From assembly GCA_003220985.1 (NCBI GenBank), contig QHTY01000063.1:4492-12481 (forward strand): DNA of 7,990 nucleotides, read 5' to 3'. This DNA comes from Gemmatimonadota bacterium (lineage in GTDB: Bacteria > Gemmatimonadota > Gemmatimonadetes > Gemmatimonadales > GWC2-71-9). The position numbers and the translations under genes were made by a program. Below the pieces are notes generated by a model. The model had not been told where the DNA came from, did not search any database, and worked only from the letters and a program-made list of their open reading frames with translations. Shown in pieces: positions 1-6,367 of the stretch. Each line of letters opens with the position of its first letter. Position 1 is the first letter of the stretch.

Positions 1-1406
1 GGGATCGGAATCATCGAGCCGTTGTGCGCGACGCAGTTCTCGTTCGCGGTCTGCGGCGCCAGCATCTTGTAATAGCTCTGGAACGTCATCCGGCGATCGG
101 TGACGGTGAAAATCGCATCGGCGCCCCACTGCGGCTTGTCGTAGTCGCGGCACTTCGGCTGCCCGCCGCCGCCCCACTCGTCGGAGAAGAGCAGCTTCGT
201 GCCGTCGTTGTTGAACGTGGCGGAGTGCCAGTAGGAGAAGTTCGAGTCGGCCACCGCGCCGATGCGGCGCGGATGTGCTGGATCGCTGATGTCGAGCAGC
301 AGTCCGTAGCCGCCGCACGCGCCGCCCGCTAGCCCGATCGCGGGATACACCGTGATGTCGTGGCATTGATTCGGTCCGGGCGCCGGGCCGGTGCGCGGCT
401 GATTCACGCCGAACATCTTGTCGACGATACCCTGAAAGTTCGTGCGGAGCGCGGTGCTATCGGCGCCGGTCGCTGTGCCGGTACCACCGCGAGCCTTGAC
501 GATACTGTCGAGCAGCGGCGTGACGAAGCGCGGCCCGACAACCTGCTCCATCCCGAAGAGCGTCACCGTGAAGCCACCGTGCGCTCGCGCCGAGTCCGCC
601 GCGCGGTGGGCTTCGGCGATGTCCTGCGGCATCTCACTGTGGGTCGGCGCCTGGGTCAGCGAATCGAAGATCCGCGGCGAGCTCACGATCGCGGCCGTCT
701 GCGGCGCCGCGAGCGGCACCTTGATGACTTCGATCCGGAACAGCGCGCTGTTCGGATTCGAGTCCGGCGACTGCTTCACGCACCCGGGCAGCTCGGAGGG
801 CGAGCGCACCGGCGCCGAGCCCGAGACGTAGACGTACACGTTCGAGGAGTCGTTCGGATCGACGACGACCGTGTGGGTGTGCGAGCCGCGGCACGTCTGC
901 ACATTCGCGACGTATTTCGGGTTGGCGATGTCGCTGATGTCGAAGATGCGGATGCCGCGCAGCCGGTCATGCGAGACCGAGTCGTGCACCCCGGCGCCGC
1001 TGCAGTCGAGCCTGCCGCTCGTCCCTTCGCCCGAGACGAACAGCAGATTCCGGAACACCGACACGTCGCTCTGCGACGCCGGGCAGTAATAGCCGATTCT
1101 CAGCGTCGGGCGCGACGGCGTCGTGATGTCCCACACCTCATAGCCGTTGTAGTTGCCCTGAATCACGTAGTTCTTGTAGAAAGCGAGATCGGAGTTTGTC
1201 GAGCCGACGAACTTCTCCGACGGCGGGACGTTGGTCACGAGCTTCAGATTCCACGCCGCTTGGCCGGCGTCCTTCAATCCCGGCTTCAGGCCGACGCGCG
1301 GATCGGGAGTCGGCGCGACCGTGGACTTGTTTCCTCCGCCCGAAGAGGCGCAGGCGCCAAGCAACACGACGGTGACAATGTGGAGCAGCACGCGAAGCGA
1401 TTTCAT
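1..1406 (-). CDS. LVIVD-repeat beta-propeller lipoprotein (3' end cut by window edge)
   Basis: The reading frame is open from the ATG at 1406 to the left edge: 468 codons, no stop, so the C-terminus is missing. The N-terminus is a lipoprotein signal peptide with lipobox LGAC, lipidated Cys19, then a Ser/Gly-rich linker. The body has repeats of the LVIVD type, which are known to form beta-propeller blades: GYEVWDITTPSRP near residues 88-100, GIRIFDISDIANPKYV near 151-166, GLLLDISDPAHPRRIG near 368-383. Histidine motifs recur between them: SHTHTVVV (175-182), CHDITVYP (348-355), YWHSATFNNDG (392-402), AHNGSMIPI (460-468). A segment without clear repeats, about residues 195-345, sits between the second and third blades. 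AGGA lies 6 nt before the ATG, beside the DUF305 stop codon, which indicates co-transcription and probably coupled translation. The family is extracytoplasmic and of unknown substrate. The family call is firm; the function is open. Confidence 0.88.
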   Translation of the reverse strand, partial: MKSLRVLLHIVTVVLLGACASSGGGNKSTVAPTPDPRVGLKPGLKDAGQAAWNLKLVTNVPPSEKFVGSTNSDLAFYKNYVIQGNYNGYEVWDITTPSRPTLRIGYYCPASQSDVSVFRNLLFVSGEGTSGRLDCSGAGVHDSVSHDRLRGIRIFDISDIANPKYVANVQTCRGSHTHTVVVDPNDSSNVYVYVSGSAPVRSPSELPGCVKQSPDSNPNSALFRIEVIKVPLAAPQTAAIVSSPRIFDSLTQAPTHSEMPQDIAEAHRAADSARAHGGFTVTLFGMEQVVGPRFVTPLLDSIVKARGGTGTATGADSTALRTNFQGIVDKMFGVNQPRTGPAPGPNQCHDITVYPAIGLAGGACGGYGLLLDISDPAHPRRIGAVADSNFSYWHSATFNNDGTKLLFSDEWGGGGQPKCRDYDKPQWGADAIFTVTDRRMTFQSYYKMLAPQTANENCVAHNGSMIPI

Positions 1407-1412
1407 TGCCAA

Positions 1413-1416
1413 TCCT
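1413..1416 (-). promoter_or_regulatory. Ribosome binding site of the LVIVD gene, next to the DUF305 stop
   Basis: On the minus strand AGGA lies 6 nt before the ATG at 1406. It overlaps the last bases of the DUF305 stop codon TAG (1417-1415). It supports the chosen start and ties the two genes into one transcript. Confidence 0.6.
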
Positions 1417-2008
1417 ATTTGGGTGTGGGTGGTGCGAAGACGTCGGCGGCGAGCATCCGCTGCATCCGTTCGATTTCGGTGGTCTGATCGGCGAACACGC
1501 TCGTCGCCATCTTGTAGACCGGCTCTTCTTCACCGCCGCTCGCGGCGAACAGCTGATTCACCATCGTGATCGCGCCCTGGTGGTGCTGGATCATCAGGCT
1601 CAGGAACAAACGATCGAACGCCGGCCCGCGCGCCGCATCCAGCTCGGCGAGCTGCTGGGCCGAGAGCATCCCGGGCATCATGTGCGCCGAATCCATGTCC
1701 GGCATCATCATGTGCTGGGGATCGGGATGCGGCACGGCCTCGTGCCGGTCCGCGAGCCAGCGCGACAGCAGGGCGATCTCGTCCTTCTGGCTGGCCACGA
1801 TGCGGTCGCACAGCGTGCGCACTCCGGGGCCGGCGTCGTGGGACGGCGCCCAGCCCGCGATCAACACCGCCTGCGCGTGATGGTAGATCATGCCTGACAT
1901 GAAGCGCACGTCTGCGGGCGTGTAGCTCGCTTGCGGAGCCTGGGCTGCGGCGGGTGTGACACGTGCAGCGATGGCAGCGGCGAGGAGGCACGGAATGAAA
2001 CGCATCAT
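1415..2008 (-). CDS. Secreted DUF305-family protein
   Basis: A 197-residue protein with a cleavable signal peptide (hydrophobic residues 4-15, cleavage near AAAQA at 20-24). It carries both DUF305 hallmarks: FMSGMIYHHAQAV at residues 36-48 and FLSLMIQHHQGAITM at 135-149. DUF305 proteins are small helical bundles in the ferritin-like fold class. Some, such as cyanobacterial CopM, bind copper. Between the two HH motifs is a Met/His-rich stretch, residues 99-114 (seven Met, two His, two Asp), which could be a soft-metal site; that role is inferred. The start is ATG 2008 or the adjacent ATG 2005. An AGAGGTGAT element lies about 14 nt upstream, farther than usual for a ribosome binding site. It is the first gene of a pair with the LVIVD lipoprotein and is divergent from the NTF2-like gene. 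The family is near certain; metal binding is a hypothesis. Confidence 0.92.
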   Translation of the reverse strand: MMRFIPCLLAAAIAARVTPAAAQAPQASYTPADVRFMSGMIYHHAQAVLIAGWAPSHDAGPGVRTLCDRIVASQKDEIALLSRWLADRHEAVPHPDPQHMMMPDMDSAHMMPGMLSAQQLAELDAARGPAFDRLFLSLMIQHHQGAITMVNQLFAASGGEEEPVYKMATSVFADQTTEIERMQRMLAADVFAPPTPK

Positions 2009-2074
2009 GCTTGGTGGATACTATCACCTCTGCAGCGTACTGCAATGTCGCCCGTTTGCCGCCATCTTCCTCTC
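2009..2074. promoter_or_regulatory. Divergent intergenic region, DUF305 / NTF2-like gene
   Basis: This 66-bp gap must hold control signals for two divergent genes unless the start of one is misplaced. On the minus strand TTGCAG and TAGTAT are 16 bp apart, a weak match to a -35/-10 pair that would place transcription start only a few bases before the DUF305 ATG. The same AT-rich spot reads ATACTAT on the plus strand. A short inverted repeat, TGCAG-N4-CTGCA, lies at 2031-2044. None of these is a strong match. Confidence 0.3.
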
Positions 2075-2548
2075 ATGACCAAACCCTCACACTTCGTCGC
2101 GCTCCTGGTTGCCTTGCTAGTCGTGGGCTGCACCGGCCGGTCGGCGACGCGGACCGCCGCCGACAGTGCGGCCGTCCTTGCGGCATCGCAGCAGTACGTC
2201 CAGGCCTGGATTCGCGGCGATACCGCGGCGGCACTCGGCCTCGTGTCCAACGACATCCGCATCCTGGTCTCGGGAGTGCCGGACGTTGCGGGCCCCGAAG
2301 CAACCCGAAAGCTCTTTGCCGACGAGATGGCGACGTACGATGTGCCGCTGCTCAAGCTCAATCACGAGGACCTCATCGTGAGCGGCGACCACGCCATCGA
2401 CATCGGGACCTACGAAGAGATCCAGGCGCCGAAGAAAGGCGGCGCACCGGTTCAGGGCCGGGGCCGCTTCATGACGATTTGGCGCCGCGAAGGCGGCGAC
2501 TGGCGCATCACGCGCTACATGCTGAACGATTTGCCGGTTGCCAAGTAG
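2075..2548 (+). CDS. NTF2-like (SnoaL/DUF4440-type) lipoprotein
   Basis: A 157-residue protein. The ATG at 2075 is chosen because it begins a good lipoprotein signal, MTKPSHFVALLVALLVVGC, with lipidated Cys19. The frame is open further upstream (ATG at 2045 and 1931), but those starts give no signal peptide and the latter would run into DUF305. The mature part follows the NTF2-like cone fold: a helix with AASQQYVQAWIRGDTAAALGL (about residues 35-55), then strands ending in GRFMTIWRREGGDWRITRYM (about 131-150), where TIWRREGGDWRI is the classic DUF4440/SnoaL-like ending. Such domains bind small ligands or act as ketosteroid isomerase-like enzymes. No catalytic set can be assigned, so the function is unknown. 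There is no clear Shine-Dalgarno sequence before the ATG. It is probably a single-gene unit, separated from the next operon by 126 bp. Confidence 0.83.
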   Translation: MTKPSHFVALLVALLVVGCTGRSATRTAADSAAVLAASQQYVQAWIRGDTAAALGLVSNDIRILVSGVPDVAGPEATRKLFADEMATYDVPLLKLNHEDLIVSGDHAIDIGTYEEIQAPKKGGAPVQGRGRFMTIWRREGGDWRITRYMLNDLPVAK

Positions 2549-2610
2549 CTGGCTTTTCTTGCTGCGATTATGTCATTTCGCGCTCCCCTAGTTGCATTTT
2601 TTAACGCGTT

Positions 2611-2616
2611 TACAAT
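2611..2616 (+). promoter_or_regulatory. Candidate -10 element for the DUF2167 operon
   Basis: TACAAT matches the TATAAT consensus at five of six positions inside the only AT-rich patch between the genes, 58 bp before the operon's first ATG. The best -35-like hexamer, TTGCAT at 2592-2597, is only 13 bp away, too close for a standard sigma-70 promoter. The assignment therefore rests on the -10 alone. Confidence 0.35.
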
Positions 2617-2665
2617 GTTGTACGGCTCTTGCGCCCCCACCGTTCGCTCCGCGCACTCATTCGCT

Positions 2666-2670
2666 GGAGG
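2666..2670 (+). promoter_or_regulatory. Ribosome binding site deciding the DUF2167 start
   Basis: GGAGG lies 4 nt before the ATG at 2675 and selects that start over the in-frame ATG at 2570, which has no such element and no signal peptide. Confidence 0.65.
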
Positions 2671-2674
2671 TTGC

Positions 2675-3526
2675 ATGCTCGCGCGTTGGACATTGTGCCG
2701 TCTCGTGACATACCTAGCCGTGATTCCGACGGCCGTCGCCGCTCAAGCCGACAAGATCCCCTGGGTCAAAGGGCCGACCAAGGGCGTGCTCGGCACGGAA
2801 GCCTCGATCGGCGTCCCGGCTGGATGCCTGTTCACGGGGATGGACGGCGTCAAAGTCTTTCTCGAGGTGACCGAAAACCCGGTCTCCGGAAATGAACGCG
2901 GCGTCGTGATGTGCCAGAGCAATGCGACGCCCGACCCGTGGTTCGTGCTGTTTTCCTACGATCAGAGCGGCTACGTGCGCGACGACGAGGGCTCGAACCT
3001 CGACGCCGACGCGATCCTCGCCTCGGTTCGGAGCGGCACCGAAGCGGCGAACCGCGAGCGCAAGCGCCGCGGCTGGGGCACGCTCTCGGTCGATGGCTGG
3101 ACGACGAAGCCGTTCTACGATCGCGCGTCGAACAACCTGACGTGGGCGATCGAGGCGCACGACAACACCGGCGCGCGGACCGTCAATCACTCCGTGCGGC
3201 TGCTCGGCCGCGGCGGCGTCATGCATGCGGACCTCGTCACGACGCCCAATCAGCTCGCGGGGCTCGTGCCCACGTTCAACGGCATGATCGGCGGCTTCAC
3301 CTATCAGCCCGGCCACAAGTACGCCGAGTGGCGCCCGGGCGACAAGGTGGCGGCGTACGGCCTCACGGCGCTCGTCGCGGGCGGCGCCGGCGTCGCGCTC
3401 GCGAAATCGGGGCTGCTCGTCAAGTTCTGGAAACTGATCATCGCCGGAATTGCCGCCGCGGCGGCCGCCCTCAAGCGGATGTGGGGCAAGCTCACCGGCC
3501 GAAGGAACGAGATGCAGCCGCAGTGA
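2675..3526 (+). CDS. DUF2167-family exported membrane protein
   Basis: A 283-residue protein starting at ATG 2675. A signal peptide (residues 1-25, ending AVAAQA) is followed by the DUF2167 pattern: an opening WVKGPTKGVLG (30-40), a GVPAGCLF strand (46-53), SYDQSGYVRDDEGSNLDADAIL (94-114), GTEAANRERKRRGWG (121-135), VDGWTTKPFYD (139-149), a central LTWAIEAHDN (155-164), NHSVRLLGRGGVM (171-183), and PGDKVAAYGLTALVAGG (221-237). Two hydrophobic segments near the end (about 226-243 and 250-266), followed by a basic tail, should anchor it in the inner membrane with the large domain outside the cytoplasm. The length fits the family, whose function is unknown. It is the first gene of a three-gene operon; its stop TGA overlaps the next gene's GTG (GTGA), so translation is probably coupled. 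Confidence 0.9.
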   Translation: MLARWTLCRLVTYLAVIPTAVAAQADKIPWVKGPTKGVLGTEASIGVPAGCLFTGMDGVKVFLEVTENPVSGNERGVVMCQSNATPDPWFVLFSYDQSGYVRDDEGSNLDADAILASVRSGTEAANRERKRRGWGTLSVDGWTTKPFYDRASNNLTWAIEAHDNTGARTVNHSVRLLGRGGVMHADLVTTPNQLAGLVPTFNGMIGGFTYQPGHKYAEWRPGDKVAAYGLTALVAGGAGVALAKSGLLVKFWKLIIAGIAAAAAALKRMWGKLTGRRNEMQPQ

Positions 3527-4302
3527 CGATTGCGATTCTCGCGCTGCTGACGTTGATCGAGGGCATGCGCCGCGTGCCGGCCGGATCGGTCGTGCTGCGG
3601 CGCGTGCTGTTTGGGCCATGGACGGTCGAGCGGCCGGAGCCGGCGGAGCGGCTGCGGCTCTTGTCGTGGTGGTCGCCGATCATGACGACGATCGTGCTGG
3701 CGCCACGCCCGCCCTATCAGAAGACGAGCGTGAAAGATGTGCGGGCACGGCTCGAGGGACGCGAGCTCTACACCGCGTTATTCGATCTGCGCGTGCTCGG
3801 CGCGGTCGAGCTGGTGGTGCTGGTGCTCGGGCTGCCGCTCGCGCTCCAGCGGTTTGGCGCGATGGGATTCTTCGTGGGGCTGGGCGTGGTCCTGCTACTC
3901 TGCCTGACAATATTCACGGCACTCGTCTTCAGTGGACGGACGCTCGGCAAGCGTTGGCGCTGGGCGTTCCCGTTCCTGTCGCCCTTTTCCGCGTCGCGCG
4001 CCGCGGAAGTGCTGCTCGAGGAAGCGCTGCGCGACGTGCCGCCCGCGGTCGCCGGCAGCGCGCTGCTTCCCGCGGATGCATTTCTGGTATTCGTGCGGCC
4101 ATTCGTCTACGACGCGAGTAACGGCGGCGACGTAGATCGTCGCTTTCTCGAGGGAATGAACCTCAAGGAGCTGCGCGCGGCACTCGCGCAGCGGCCGGGC
4201 GGGACGTCGCAAAATGGACAGGGTTTGTGGTGTCCGCGTTGCGGTGCCACATTCATTCACGGTGACTCGTGCTCGGAGTGTGGCGTTCATCTCGTAACGT
4301 AG
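3523..4302 (+). CDS. Membrane protein with C-terminal zinc ribbon, family not recognised
   Basis: The proposed start is the GTG at 3523, overlapping the DUF2167 stop in a GTGA junction, giving 259 residues. An alternative is ATG 3565 (residue 15), which has GAGG just upstream. The frame is open far upstream, but that part lies inside DUF2167. A short hydrophobic N-terminus (2-13) is followed by a soluble stretch, then two membrane helices at about 91-108 and 112-137, then an amphipathic region with VLLEEALRDVPPAV (163-176). The C-terminus is a zinc ribbon: CPRC at 237-240 and CSEC at 250-253, nine residues apart. Zinc ribbons of this type are usually cytoplasmic and mediate protein or nucleic-acid contacts. 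I cannot name a family or function. Its position between DUF2167 and the spondin gene suggests it assists an envelope assembly. Confidence 0.75.
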   Translation: MTIAILALLTLIEGMRRVPAGSVVLRRVLFGPWTVERPEPAERLRLLSWWSPIMTTIVLAPRPPYQKTSVKDVRARLEGRELYTALFDLRVLGAVELVVLVLGLPLALQRFGAMGFFVGLGVVLLLCLTIFTALVFSGRTLGKRWRWAFPFLSPFSASRAAEVLLEEALRDVPPAVAGSALLPADAFLVFVRPFVYDASNGGDVDRRFLEGMNLKELRAALAQRPGGTSQNGQGLWCPRCGATFIHGDSCSECGVHLVT

Positions 4303-4305
4303 GAG
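4301..4305 (+). promoter_or_regulatory. Ribosome binding site of the spondin gene, overlapping the upstream stop
   Basis: AGGAG is 7 nt before the ATG at 4313 and shares its first two bases with the stop codon of the zinc-ribbon gene (TAG, 4300-4302). This supports both the start and co-translation within the operon. Confidence 0.65.
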
Positions 4306-4312
4306 ACCGTCA

Positions 4313-5005
4313 ATGCGCGCCCTGTCTGCGACTCTTGTAGTACTCTCCCTCACCGCCTGTGGCAAAGGATCGAAGTCCGGACCGCCGGCCGCACCACCAG
4401 CCGCTGCTCACCCCACGCCGGCGGCGCCCGCCGAATACACCGTCATCATCAAGAGCACGTGGACGAAGACCACGCATCCCTTCGAATACCCGTCCGGTGC
4501 GCACTTCTCGGGGATGATCGGCGCGTCGCACAACGCGAAGTACTCGATTTTCGCCGTCGGTCGCCGGCCGACGCCCGGTCTCGAGCACCTCTCTGAAGAA
4601 GGAAAGCACTCGCCGCTCGACACCGAGATCAGAACGGCGATCGATCAGGGCAACGCGCTCATGCTGTTCGAGTCCGGTGGGCTCAAGAACTGGAAGGATT
4701 CGATGGTCGCGACGGTCCGCGTGGATCCCGCCCATCCTCTGGTGGACGTCGTCAACATGGTGGCGCCCAGCCCGGATTGGTTCACCGGCGCCACCAACGT
4801 GAACCTCGACGAGAACGGCGCGTGGGTCGCGCGCAAGACGTTGACGTTGCCCGCCTACGATTCGGGTGGCGATGATGGCAAGACCTACAAGGCGCCGGAT
4901 CGGGACACGAATCCGAAGAAGCCTACGACGCGCGCGGCCGACCGGCACTTTGTGATCCATGGGCGTGTGAAGCCGGTGGCAATTCTGATCTTCGTGAGGA
5001 AATAG
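4313..5005 (+). CDS. Spondin-domain (Spondin_N) lipoprotein
   Basis: A 230-residue protein. The lipoprotein signal has lipobox LTAC with lipidated Cys16, followed by a Pro/Ala-rich linker (24-40). The rest is one Spondin_N domain: EYTVIIKSTWTKTTHP (41-56), AHFSGMIGASHN (63-74), the signature VNMVAPSPDWFTG (147-159), WVARKTLTLPAYDSG (171-185) and an acidic loop DSGGDDGKTY (183-192). The domain was named from animal F-spondin, where it adopts a C2-like beta-sandwich fold, and the acidic loop is compatible with calcium binding. Bacterial members are usually exported proteins of unknown role. It is the last gene of the DUF2167 operon. Its final codons (VRK, stop) lie in the first copy of a 17-bp tandem repeat. 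The domain call is strong; a surface-binding or adhesive role is only an inference from the fold. Confidence 0.9.
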   Translation: MRALSATLVVLSLTACGKGSKSGPPAAPPAAAHPTPAAPAEYTVIIKSTWTKTTHPFEYPSGAHFSGMIGASHNAKYSIFAVGRRPTPGLEHLSEEGKHSPLDTEIRTAIDQGNALMLFESGGLKNWKDSMVATVRVDPAHPLVDVVNMVAPSPDWFTGATNVNLDENGAWVARKTLTLPAYDSGGDDGKTYKAPDRDTNPKKPTTRAADRHFVIHGRVKPVAILIFVRK

Positions 5006-5046
5006 TTCACGCGAGGAAATAGTTCACGCGAGGAAATAGTTCACGC
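4996..5046 (+). repeat. Three exact 17-bp tandem repeats spanning a stop codon
   Basis: The unit GAGGAAATAGTTCACGC occurs three times without a mismatch at 4996-5012, 5013-5029 and 5030-5046. The first copy holds the last codons and the TAG stop of the spondin gene; the others are untranslated. Because 17 is not a multiple of 3, each copy is in a different frame. In copy 1 the flanking base makes a short inverted repeat, CGTGA-N9-TCACG, which is imperfect in the others. Replication slippage is the simplest origin. Confidence 0.95.
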
Positions 5047-5055
5047 AATAAAGAA

Positions 5056-5087
5056 AAGTAGGGGCGCAGCATGCTGCGCCCCTACTT
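5056..5087. terminator. 32-bp perfect palindrome, probable bidirectional terminator
   Basis: Bases 5056-5087 form a perfect palindrome centred on GCATGC, able to fold into a 14-bp GC-rich stem with a CATG loop. It lies between two converging units: the spondin operon ends at 5005 and the cytochrome gene at 5112. Read on the minus strand, the stem is followed directly by TTTTCTTTATTG, a good U-tract, so it should end cytochrome transcription intrinsically. On the plus strand the tail is TTCCTTC, weaker. The perfect symmetry also fits a dispersed palindromic repeat that has settled between genes. Confidence 0.8.
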
Positions 5088-5111
5088 CCTTCAGCGCGCG
5101 ACCACCCCCTC

Positions 5112-6362
5112 TTACAGCGTCTGCAAGAACTTCTGGAGCGCGCGCTTTTCGAACTCGGTCAGCCGCAGGAAGCGATTGCGGGCGCCGCGCGCTTCGCCGT
5201 CGTGCAGCTCGATGGCCCGGCGGACCGTCGTGGCGCGGCCGTCATGCAGAAATGCGCTCGCGAAGCGCAGGCCCATGAGCGGCTCGGTTCTGAACTCCGA
5301 CCGTAGGGCCTGGCCGAGGCAGATGTCGGCCAGATCCGGACCCATGTCGTGCAGCAGCAGGTCCGTGTAGGCGCGGACGATCTGGAAGCGGAGTACGCGA
5401 TTGGGATTGGCGCCGGTCACGAGCGCCGGCACGTGACATGACGCGCACCCGATCGACCGGAAGAGCAGGGCGCCCCGTGCGGCCCCGATACTGAACGGCC
5501 CGCGCGGCGGCGGCGCGAGGAACCGGACGAACGCATCGGTGGCGTCGAACTGCTGCGCCGTGATCTCCGGCTCGGGCACCGGATCGATGCCAGGGGCAAG
5601 CGGCTCGCCGGCGATCGTCTGCTCCGTCTGATTGCCGGGGTTCGTCACGCCCATCTCCATGACAAACGCGTCGATATTGAACTCGCGCAGGGTGGCGGCC
5701 TGGGCTTTGCGGCCGAAACGCCCGAGCCGGCCATCGGCCGTGCGGTTCGGACGGCCGGAGATGCCGTCGCCGTTGCGGTCGTCGGGATCCGCAAGCGCGA
5801 GAATCTCGCCGTCGGGAACGGCATCGAGCAGTCCGAAGCCAAAGAGATCGGGCGTCGTGCGGTGGCCGGAGTCGGTCGCGGCCGCGGGGATCGGCTCCGA
5901 CGTCAGGTGCGTGTACTCACTGTAGGCGGGTGTGAGCTGTTTCTGAATGACCTGGCCACCGACGGCGGCGAGGTCGTTACACTGCGCGGTTTCGGACCCG
6001 GCGTGGAACGCCGTCGCATGGACTTCGATGTCTTCGCCGCCTTCCTCTGCATTACTCCCACCACCGCCCACCACGGGCTCCTCATGGCAGGACCCGCAGC
6101 CGACGGCGTTGAAGAGCGGGCCGAGGCCCGTTTCCGGTGTGAACTCGGTCTGGAAAACGACTCGGCCAACCTCGAATTGCCGGCGCTGCGCAGGACTGAG
6201 CCCTGGCAGCGGCCTGCCGAGCGTCGGCGGAACGATCAGGACCTCCGCGGCAGGCGTGGGAGTCTTCGCGTCGGGCGGTGCAGCCGTAGGCGCGCCGCGC
6301 TCGCAGGCACCCAGCCCGACGATGAGTGTGCACAACAAGGTGGTGCGGGTCGTATAAAGCAT
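5112..6362 (-). CDS. Di-heme c-type cytochrome oxidoreductase lipoprotein (DHOR / COG3488 type)
   Basis: A 416-residue protein. The ATG at 6362 is chosen over the in-frame ATG at 6380 because GGAGG lies 5 nt upstream of it and the signal peptide then starts cleanly. Lipobox LGAC gives lipidated Cys20. Two CXXCH heme c sites are visible: CGSCH at 89-93 in LFNAVGCGSCHEEP, and CASCH at 306-310 in IGCASCHVPAL. Other family landmarks are DLFGFGLLDAVPD (172-184), a calcium-type loop DPDDRNGDGISGR (192-204), GRFGRKAQ (214-221), LLLHDMGPDLAD (335-346) and FLHDGRA (371-377). This set identifies the di-heme oxidoreductase family, predicted to be a periplasmic electron-transfer or peroxidase-like protein; its substrate is unknown. 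The family often sits beside imelysin-type genes, but none is in this window. It is divergent from the peptidase gene and converges on the spondin operon, sharing the palindrome as terminator. Confidence 0.93.
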   Translation of the reverse strand: MLYTTRTTLLCTLIVGLGACERGAPTAAPPDAKTPTPAAEVLIVPPTLGRPLPGLSPAQRRQFEVGRVVFQTEFTPETGLGPLFNAVGCGSCHEEPVVGGGGSNAEEGGEDIEVHATAFHAGSETAQCNDLAAVGGQVIQKQLTPAYSEYTHLTSEPIPAAATDSGHRTTPDLFGFGLLDAVPDGEILALADPDDRNGDGISGRPNRTADGRLGRFGRKAQAATLREFNIDAFVMEMGVTNPGNQTEQTIAGEPLAPGIDPVPEPEITAQQFDATDAFVRFLAPPPRGPFSIGAARGALLFRSIGCASCHVPALVTGANPNRVLRFQIVRAYTDLLLHDMGPDLADICLGQALRSEFRTEPLMGLRFASAFLHDGRATTVRRAIELHDGEARGARNRFLRLTEFEKRALQKFLQTL

Positions 6363-6367
6363 GCGGC

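Larger units (their letters stand above)
2549..2674. other. Intergenic region, NTF2-like gene to DUF2167 operon
   Basis: A 126-bp gap, more AT-rich than its surroundings between about 2590 and 2625. I see no hairpin terminator for the upstream gene. The gap holds the likely operon promoter and the ribosome binding site listed separately. The coding frame is open back to 2570, but that stretch looks like leader sequence, not protein. Confidence 0.5.

Noticed and set aside
360..1487. Long plus-strand open frame (375 codons), Arg/Ala-rich
   Set aside because: It is antisense to the LVIVD lipoprotein, which has a lipobox, repeats and a ribosome binding site. The plus-strand product has the Arg-rich, motif-free composition typical of a shadow frame in high-GC DNA.
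1931..2074. Longer N-terminus for the NTF2-like protein
   Set aside because: It would overlap DUF305 and bury the lipoprotein signal that begins at 2075.
2911..3522. Upstream extension of the zinc-ribbon protein in its own frame
   Set aside because: It lies wholly inside DUF2167 in another frame and is Arg-rich shadow sequence; the GTGA overlap gives a natural start at 3523.
2714..3619. Minus-strand open frame (301 codons)
   Set aside because: Antisense to DUF2167, whose family motifs are clear. The product is Arg/Ala-rich with no domain or signal.
4310..4960. Minus-strand open frame (216 codons)
   Set aside because: Antisense to the spondin gene; no recognisable features.
4996..5046. Tandem repeat as a CRISPR array
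   Set aside because: The 17-bp units are directly adjacent, with no spacers, and no cas genes are present.
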